From the NCBI GenBank assembly GCA_002385735.1, contig DGEB01000068.1:1-28195 (forward strand): a DNA stretch of 28,195 nucleotides, given 5' to 3'. This document shows, piece after piece, positions 24,221-28,195 of the stretch. Within the stretch, counting starts at the first letter, position 1; the number at the start of each line of letters is the position of its first letter. Source of the DNA: Peptococcaceae bacterium UBA3937 (lineage in GTDB: Bacteria; Bacillota; Peptococcia; DRI-13; DTU073). The translations under genes were made by a program, and so were the position numbers. The notes beneath the pieces were generated by a model. That model was not told the DNA's origin. It was given only the letters and a program-made list of their open reading frames with translations, and did not search any database.

Positions 24221-24234
24221 TGGTATGATATGAT
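24221..24234 (+). promoter_or_regulatory. Possible extended -10 promoter for cobT
   Basis: TGGTATGAT (24221-24229) fits an extended -10, and a second TATGAT overlaps it (24229-24234). No good -35 is present. There is no cobalamin riboswitch-sized leader between here and the start codon. Confidence 0.3.
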
Positions 24235-24260
24235 GGAGAAGAAAAGGAGCTGAAGCAAAG

Positions 24261-25304
24261 ATGGAGAAGTGGTGGAAAAAAGTCGTAAATGAGTTGCAGC
24301 CTTTATCTTTAGAATCGATGCAAGAAGCAGAGGAAGTATTAAAGCAAAAACTAAAACCGGTGGGGAGTTTGGGCAAATTAGAGGAAATAGCCATTCGCCT
24401 GGCCGGAATCTATGGTCTGCCTTTTCCGGAAATCAACCAAAAGGCGATTGTGATGATGGCCGCAGACCACGGGATCTATGAGGAAGGATTTAACCGGTAT
24501 CCTCAGGAAATCACCCGCCAGTTGGTGGAATTAGGCGATAAAGGTTTAATCGGGGTCAGTGTGTTGGCCCGTTTTGCCGGCGCCCGTTTGGTAATTGTGG
24601 ACGTGGGAATCAAAGAAGAGGTGCAAGGGAAAGGGATCATCAAAAGAAAGGTCCGTCCGGGTACGGCAAATATCGCCCAGGGTCCGGCCATGTCCCGCGA
24701 AGATTTATTCCAGGCGCTGAAAGCCGGTTATGAGGTGACGAGTGCTTTAATCCGGGAAGGAGTCCAGGTTTTCGGGATGGGGGAAGTCGGCCTTTGCAAT
24801 ACGGCCACCAGTGCCGCCGTCCTTTCCGCCTTTGCCGGCTGTTCTCCGGAGGAGGTGGTGGGCAGCGGATCCGACGGTACCCGTGATGCCCGCCTCCGCG
24901 CCTTGAAGGTAAAAGCGGTGGAAAAGGCTTTGGCAGTGAACAGGCCTAATCCGGAGGACCCTTTAGATGTACTGGCCAAAGTCGGTGGTCTGGAGATTGC
25001 CGCACTGGTGGGGTGCTGCTTTGCCGCGGCCCATGCCCGCAAAGCGGTGGTGCTCGACGGCTTTATCGCGGGGGTAGCTGCTTTGGCCGCAACAAGAATC
25101 AATCCCTTGCTGAGGGAGTATTTGCTTCCTTCCCATCTTTCTGCGGAAAAAGGCGCAGGCTTGGTCCTGGACGCTTTGGGGATGGAACCGATGCTTCTTA
25201 TGAAAATGCGTTTGGGCGAGGGTACCGGTGCGGCCCTGGCCTTTCCGCTCCTGGATGCCGCGCTCAAGGTTTATCAGGAAATGGGTTCTTTTGCTGACCT
25301 GTGA
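24261..25304 (+). CDS. cobT: Nicotinate-nucleotide--dimethylbenzimidazole phosphoribosyltransferase
   Basis: Activates the lower-ligand base of cobalamin by making its alpha-ribotide phosphate from nicotinate mononucleotide. The protein has 347 residues. Recognised parts are PVGSLGKLE near the start, MMAADHGIYEEG, RPGTANIAQGPAM, the loop GMGEVGLCNTATSAA, LVGCCFAAAHARKAVVLDGF, LPSHLSAEKGAG and LGEGTGAAL with Glu320, equivalent to the catalytic Glu317 of Salmonella CobT. The loop usually written VGRGTG reads VGSGSDGTRD here. The start follows AAAAGGAG. No other cobalamin genes are adjacent; a lone cobT can support salvage or remodelling of the lower ligand. Confidence 0.92.
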   Translation: MEKWWKKVVNELQPLSLESMQEAEEVLKQKLKPVGSLGKLEEIAIRLAGIYGLPFPEINQKAIVMMAADHGIYEEGFNRYPQEITRQLVELGDKGLIGVSVLARFAGARLVIVDVGIKEEVQGKGIIKRKVRPGTANIAQGPAMSREDLFQALKAGYEVTSALIREGVQVFGMGEVGLCNTATSAAVLSAFAGCSPEEVVGSGSDGTRDARLRALKVKAVEKALAVNRPNPEDPLDVLAKVGGLEIAALVGCCFAAAHARKAVVLDGFIAGVAALAATRINPLLREYLLPSHLSAEKGAGLVLDALGMEPMLLMKMRLGEGTGAALAFPLLDAALKVYQEMGSFADL

Positions 25305-25310
25305 TATAAT
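25302..25310 (+). promoter_or_regulatory. Extended -10 promoter candidate at the cobT stop
   Basis: TGATATAAT (25302-25310) is an extended -10 whose first bases are the cobT stop codon. It lies about 70 bases before the oxidoreductase start. No clear -35 is visible. Confidence 0.4.
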
Positions 25311-25382
25311 TAAGGCAACTCTTGTGGGCGGCCGGTGAAAGATAAAAAATAACTGAAAGAAAAGGGAAAGGGAAAAGAAAAA

Positions 25383-27167
25383 ATGGGAAAAATCCGGACC
25401 ATACGGTGGCTCGCTTTGCTCTTGCTACTGTTTCTGGGTGTGGGTATACTGGGTTATTGGGCTTACCCCAGGGTGGTGGCAGCCCATTATGATATTATTA
25501 TCTACGGCGGCGGTTTTGCCGGTTGTGCTTCGGCGCGCAGCGCCGCTTCCTTAGCACCTGATAAAAAAGTGCTCTTAATAGTGCCCGATCCTGTACCGGC
25601 TCTTGGGGGTCTGGGGACCATCGGCGGACAGAATTTTGCGGATATTCGCTACTGGCAGGAGCGTTTGGTGACCCGCGGTTCCTTTGCCTTCTGGTTTGAC
25701 CAGAGTGGGCAGTTTTATAACACCGGGGAGATGGCGGAAATCCTGCGGCGCGATTTGGCCCGGTTCCCCAATTTGGAGATTCTTTATCAGCATGATCTCA
25801 AAGGGGTTTTAACGTGGAAAAAGGCGGTTCGGGTCCTGAGCTTAGCACCCATAAAACGGGACGGGGACGGAACCGTGGCCTGGCAAAAAGGCTGGCGGGC
25901 CGTTTGGGGCAAGGTGTTCATTGATGCTTCCGATGAGGGAAGGTTGGTTCGTTTAGCAGGCAACCAGGTAACCGTAGGCCGGCAGGACTGGCCGGCGGAG
26001 CATCTGGAAGCTTTTAATGAGGGGCGGCCCGCATCAAAAGCGCAAGACCCGGCCGGCAGCGTCCCGTCTTCCTGGGCCCGGCAGCAAGCCGCGACGCTCA
26101 TGTTTAAGGTCAAAGGGGTAAAAACACCTGTCCAACCCGGCCAGTACGGGGACTTCTACTTTGCCCTTGATTTCAAGGGCAGTTGGGGTTTGGTCGGCGG
26201 GCAAGGGATTTGGCAAAATGACGGGACGGTTCGTAATTTTAACGAGTCCTTCCGCGCAAAGGGCTTTGCGATCAAACCGATTAATGCCGCGCAGAACGGA
26301 GCCGGCAGCGCGGAATGGTGGGTCAATATGCTGCTTGTTTTTGATGTGGACGGGCGGGCCAGCGAAAAGGACCGGGGCAGCAGTCGTTTTCCTGTGCTCG
26401 GGGAAGGGCAGAAAACGGTGGACCAGGCTTGGCAAGAGGCAAGAGCGCTTTTGGAGCGGCCGGAGTTTTTGCAGGCCTTGCGCCGTTTCACCGTAGCGGT
26501 AGATGGCGAGGAATATGGCTTTGGTGAGGCGGATTTGGTCAGGGATCAGGAAAACAAGCCCGTGGTGGGGCAGGTGATGTATCTGCGGGAGACCGTGCAT
26601 GGTCTTTGCCGGGGAGAAGCCGGCGGCGTTTTTGTGGATGATGGTGCGGCCGGGAAGGCCGAAAAATACTTTGCTTTGACTACGGAAGAAGCGCAAAAAG
26701 CCGGAGCCGGAAGCGGCTTCGGCGCGGAGCAAAAGATTGTGTGGGGAGCCGACCGGGACAATTTCACGGACCGGATCGGGCTGGGCTATTATATGATGGA
26801 TATTAATGCCTACCGGCCTGAGGATTTGCAACATAAAGGGCAATATGTCTGGCCGGTAACCGGCTACCTGCGTCCTGATTGGCAGGCGGCCGGGGGGCAA
26901 CCGGTGAACCCGGTTTATTTGCCTTATGCAATGCTTTTGCCTTCCGACAGTGTTAATCTGCTTGTGCCCGGGTATGCCACCAGTTGTACTTCGCTGGCCT
27001 GGTCGGAAATCAGGGTGTTGCCGAATCTTACGGTCTTAGGGGATGCTGCCGGCACGGCTGCCGCACGGGCGGTTTTGTTCGGGGAAAATCCGGCTGATTT
27101 TGGTCCCGCCCAGTGGCAGTGGATGCAGGAGCAGTTGCGGAAAAACGGCGCTTGTTTGGACAAGTAG
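25383..27167 (+). CDS. Membrane-anchored FAD-dependent oxidoreductase
   Basis: A 594-residue member of the FAD-dependent oxidoreductase group with a FAD-binding Rossmann fold (FAD_oxidored type). Basic residues followed by a hydrophobic segment (about 9-27) suggest an inside-to-outside anchor or signal. Immediately afterwards comes the dinucleotide fold: YDIIIYGGGFAGCASARSAA (glycine motif 42-47). The distal FAD-contact region near the end reads VLGDAAGTAAARAV. Other recognisable parts are ALGGLGTIGGQNFAD and VFIDASDEGRLVRLAG. There is no twin-arginine motif in the leader. Substrate unknown; related proteins are often loosely named xanthan lyase or succinate dehydrogenase-like. ATG 25383 follows a purine run with AAAGGGAAAGGG. 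It is convergent with the YitT-family gene, with a 29-base gap. Confidence 0.8.
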   Translation: MGKIRTIRWLALLLLLFLGVGILGYWAYPRVVAAHYDIIIYGGGFAGCASARSAASLAPDKKVLLIVPDPVPALGGLGTIGGQNFADIRYWQERLVTRGSFAFWFDQSGQFYNTGEMAEILRRDLARFPNLEILYQHDLKGVLTWKKAVRVLSLAPIKRDGDGTVAWQKGWRAVWGKVFIDASDEGRLVRLAGNQVTVGRQDWPAEHLEAFNEGRPASKAQDPAGSVPSSWARQQAATLMFKVKGVKTPVQPGQYGDFYFALDFKGSWGLVGGQGIWQNDGTVRNFNESFRAKGFAIKPINAAQNGAGSAEWWVNMLLVFDVDGRASEKDRGSSRFPVLGEGQKTVDQAWQEARALLERPEFLQALRRFTVAVDGEEYGFGEADLVRDQENKPVVGQVMYLRETVHGLCRGEAGGVFVDDGAAGKAEKYFALTTEEAQKAGAGSGFGAEQKIVWGADRDNFTDRIGLGYYMMDINAYRPEDLQHKGQYVWPVTGYLRPDWQAAGGQPVNPVYLPYAMLLPSDSVNLLVPGYATSCTSLAWSEIRVLPNLTVLGDAAGTAAARAVLFGENPADFGPAQWQWMQEQLRKNGACLDK

Positions 27168-27196
27168 GAAGAGGGTTTGTTTAGTCATCGCTGAGC

Positions 27197-28048
27197 CTAA
27201 TACTGGGGGCGGAAGCCTTCGCCGAGGACTTCGTACGCGTTGCTGATAATGACAAAAGCATGGGGATCAATCTCCCGGATGATTTTTTTCAAAGCCAGTA
27301 CTTCTTGCTTGTTCACTACCACGTAAAGGACGCTTTTTTCTTTACCGGTATAAGCGCCCTGCCCCTTGATAATCGTTGCCCCGCGATCTAAGTTGTTAAT
27401 AATCGCCGTGGCAATCGCCTGGTTGACGTTGGAGATAATCGTCACCGCCCGTGCTTCGTCAACCCCTTCAATCAGACGGTCAATGACCCGGCTGGAGATA
27501 TACAGGGCCACCAGGGTGTAAAGGGCTTTTTCCGGTCCCAACAGGGCGCCCACCGCAGCAATGATGAAAAGGTCAAAAACAAAAATCGTTTTACCCATAC
27601 TGAATCCGGTCTTTTCGTAGATCAGCCGGGCGATAATATCAACTCCGCCGGTGGTAGCTCCGGAACGGAGGACCAGGCCGAGGCCCAATCCTGATAGAGT
27701 GCCGCCGTATAGGGCGACCAAAAGGAGATCATCTGATTTAAACTGAAAGCTCCCGGTTAAATCAATGGCCACGGAGACACTTAAAACGCCCAGCATGGTC
27801 TTGAACAGAAACTGTTTCCCCCAGCATTTCCAGCCAATCAGAAACAGCGGAATGTTCAGCGTTAATAAAACAGAGCCGATCGGCCATTTGGTAAGATAAT
27901 GGATAAGGAGCGCCAGTCCGGTAAAACCGCCTTCGGCCAGATTATTGGCGACAATAAAAAAATTGAGGCCGAGGGCAAAAATAAGGGCGCCCAAGGCAAT
28001 TCCCAGGTAAGGGAGTAGCTTCTTCAGATATGGTAGTATTTTCTTCAT
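27197..28048 (-). CDS. YitT-family membrane protein with C-terminal DUF2179 domain
   Basis: A 283-residue integral membrane protein. Hydrophobic segments lie at about residues 12-34, 57-73, 82-97, 107-128, 152-171 and 174-188, with the family motif SGATTGGVDIIARLIYEKTG (129-148). The soluble C-terminal part (about 219-275) is DUF2179-like, with GATIIKGQGAYTGKEKSVLY and VISNAYEVLGEGF. The transported substrate, if any, is unknown for the family. The ATG at 28048 is chosen because GGAGTG stands eight bases before it; an ATG six codons earlier (28066) has a poorer site. The leader has an extended -10 promoter and short repeats. Confidence 0.92.
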   Translation of the reverse strand: MKKILPYLKKLLPYLGIALGALIFALGLNFFIVANNLAEGGFTGLALLIHYLTKWPIGSVLLTLNIPLFLIGWKCWGKQFLFKTMLGVLSVSVAIDLTGSFQFKSDDLLLVALYGGTLSGLGLGLVLRSGATTGGVDIIARLIYEKTGFSMGKTIFVFDLFIIAAVGALLGPEKALYTLVALYISSRVIDRLIEGVDEARAVTIISNVNQAIATAIINNLDRGATIIKGQGAYTGKEKSVLYVVVNKQEVLALKKIIREIDPHAFVIISNAYEVLGEGFRPQY

Positions 28049-28072
28049 TGTGTTCACTCCAAACATTAGCCT

Positions 28073-28124
28073 TAACTTTCAGCATTAACCTTCAGTATTA
28101 CTAAGGACTTCAGTATTTCTATTA
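28073..28124 (-). repeat. Three short direct repeats in the yitT-family leader
   Basis: Reading the - strand, AATACTGAAG, AATACTGAAG and AATGCTGAAAG occur within about 50 bases between the promoter and the ribosome site. They are in the transcribed leader. They might be a regulator site or RNA element; no function can be assigned. Confidence 0.35.
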
Positions 28125-28139
28125 TGTGGTTATTCCAAT

Positions 28140-28148
28140 ATTATAGCA
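28140..28148 (-). promoter_or_regulatory. Extended -10 promoter of the YitT-family gene
   Basis: On the - strand TGCTATAAT gives an extended -10 (TATAAT at 28140-28145). The -35 region is AT-rich without a clear match. The leader would be about 85 bases long. Confidence 0.5.
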
Positions 28149-28195
28149 TATAATATATAATTATTTTTCATCGGACATAGTGTAAAATTGTTGTA

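Noticed and set aside
24072..24260. Cobalamin riboswitch before cobT
   Set aside because: The space after the upstream terminator is only about 70 bases, and no B12-box-like sequence was found.
26034..26900. 288-codon open frame on the - strand
   Set aside because: It is antisense to the FAD oxidoreductase and arises from its codon composition; no motifs are seen.

Overview
The window looks like a chromosomal segment of a Bacillota (Firmicutes) bacterium, probably an anaerobic Clostridia-like lineage. Evidence: nearly every gene has a strong AGGAGG-type ribosome site, promoters are TTGACA/TATAAT-like, the ADP-glucose pyrophosphorylase is split into GlgC and GlgD subunits, the tRNA-Thr gene encodes its CCA and has a U discriminator, and YitT, NfeD/SPFH and CapA homologues are present. 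Base composition is moderate (by eye close to half GC). I cannot name a genus.

Positions 1-479 hold the 3' end of an ATP-dependent (LigD-type) DNA ligase whose OB-fold carries an in-frame 18-bp tandem repeat. Next, on the + strand, is a ROK-family glucokinase (660-1577). A strong promoter with an embedded palindrome (1664-1692) then begins a long glycogen operon: glgB, glgP, glgC, glgD, glgA, a GH13 alpha-glucosidase/neopullulanase-like enzyme, malQ and pgi. It ends at a clear rho-independent terminator (15345-15375). Convergent to it is pgcA, alpha-phosphoglucomutase (15454-17187, - strand). Together these genes give a complete route: glucose to glucose-6-phosphate (ROK kinase), to glucose-1-phosphate (PgcA), to ADP-glucose (GlgC/GlgD), to glucan (GlgA, GlgB), and back out (GlgP, GH13, MalQ), with Pgi linking to glycolysis.

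Positions 17188-17940 are a sparse stretch beside a tRNA-Thr(CGT) gene: a start-less coding remnant, a small two-helix membrane protein, a bidirectional terminator and short direct repeats. This is compatible with, but does not prove, the scar of an element that once integrated at the tRNA. After that come a secreted CapA-family phosphatase-fold protein (- strand), a divergent S8 serine protease without an obvious signal peptide, a small zinc-ribbon protein (- strand), an unknown protein with a hydrophilic tail, endonuclease IV (nfo), an NfeD/SPFH membrane pair, cobT, a membrane-anchored FAD-dependent oxidoreductase and a YitT-family membrane protein (- strand).

I see no clearly new multi-gene system. 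The observations most worth testing are the palindrome inside the glycogen-operon promoter, the replacement of the conserved KTGGL lysine in glycogen synthase by isoleucine, the hexapeptide repeat inserted in the DNA ligase, the terminator-like hairpin in the pgcA leader, the tRNA-adjacent scar, and the anchored FAD oxidoreductase that lacks a twin-arginine motif.
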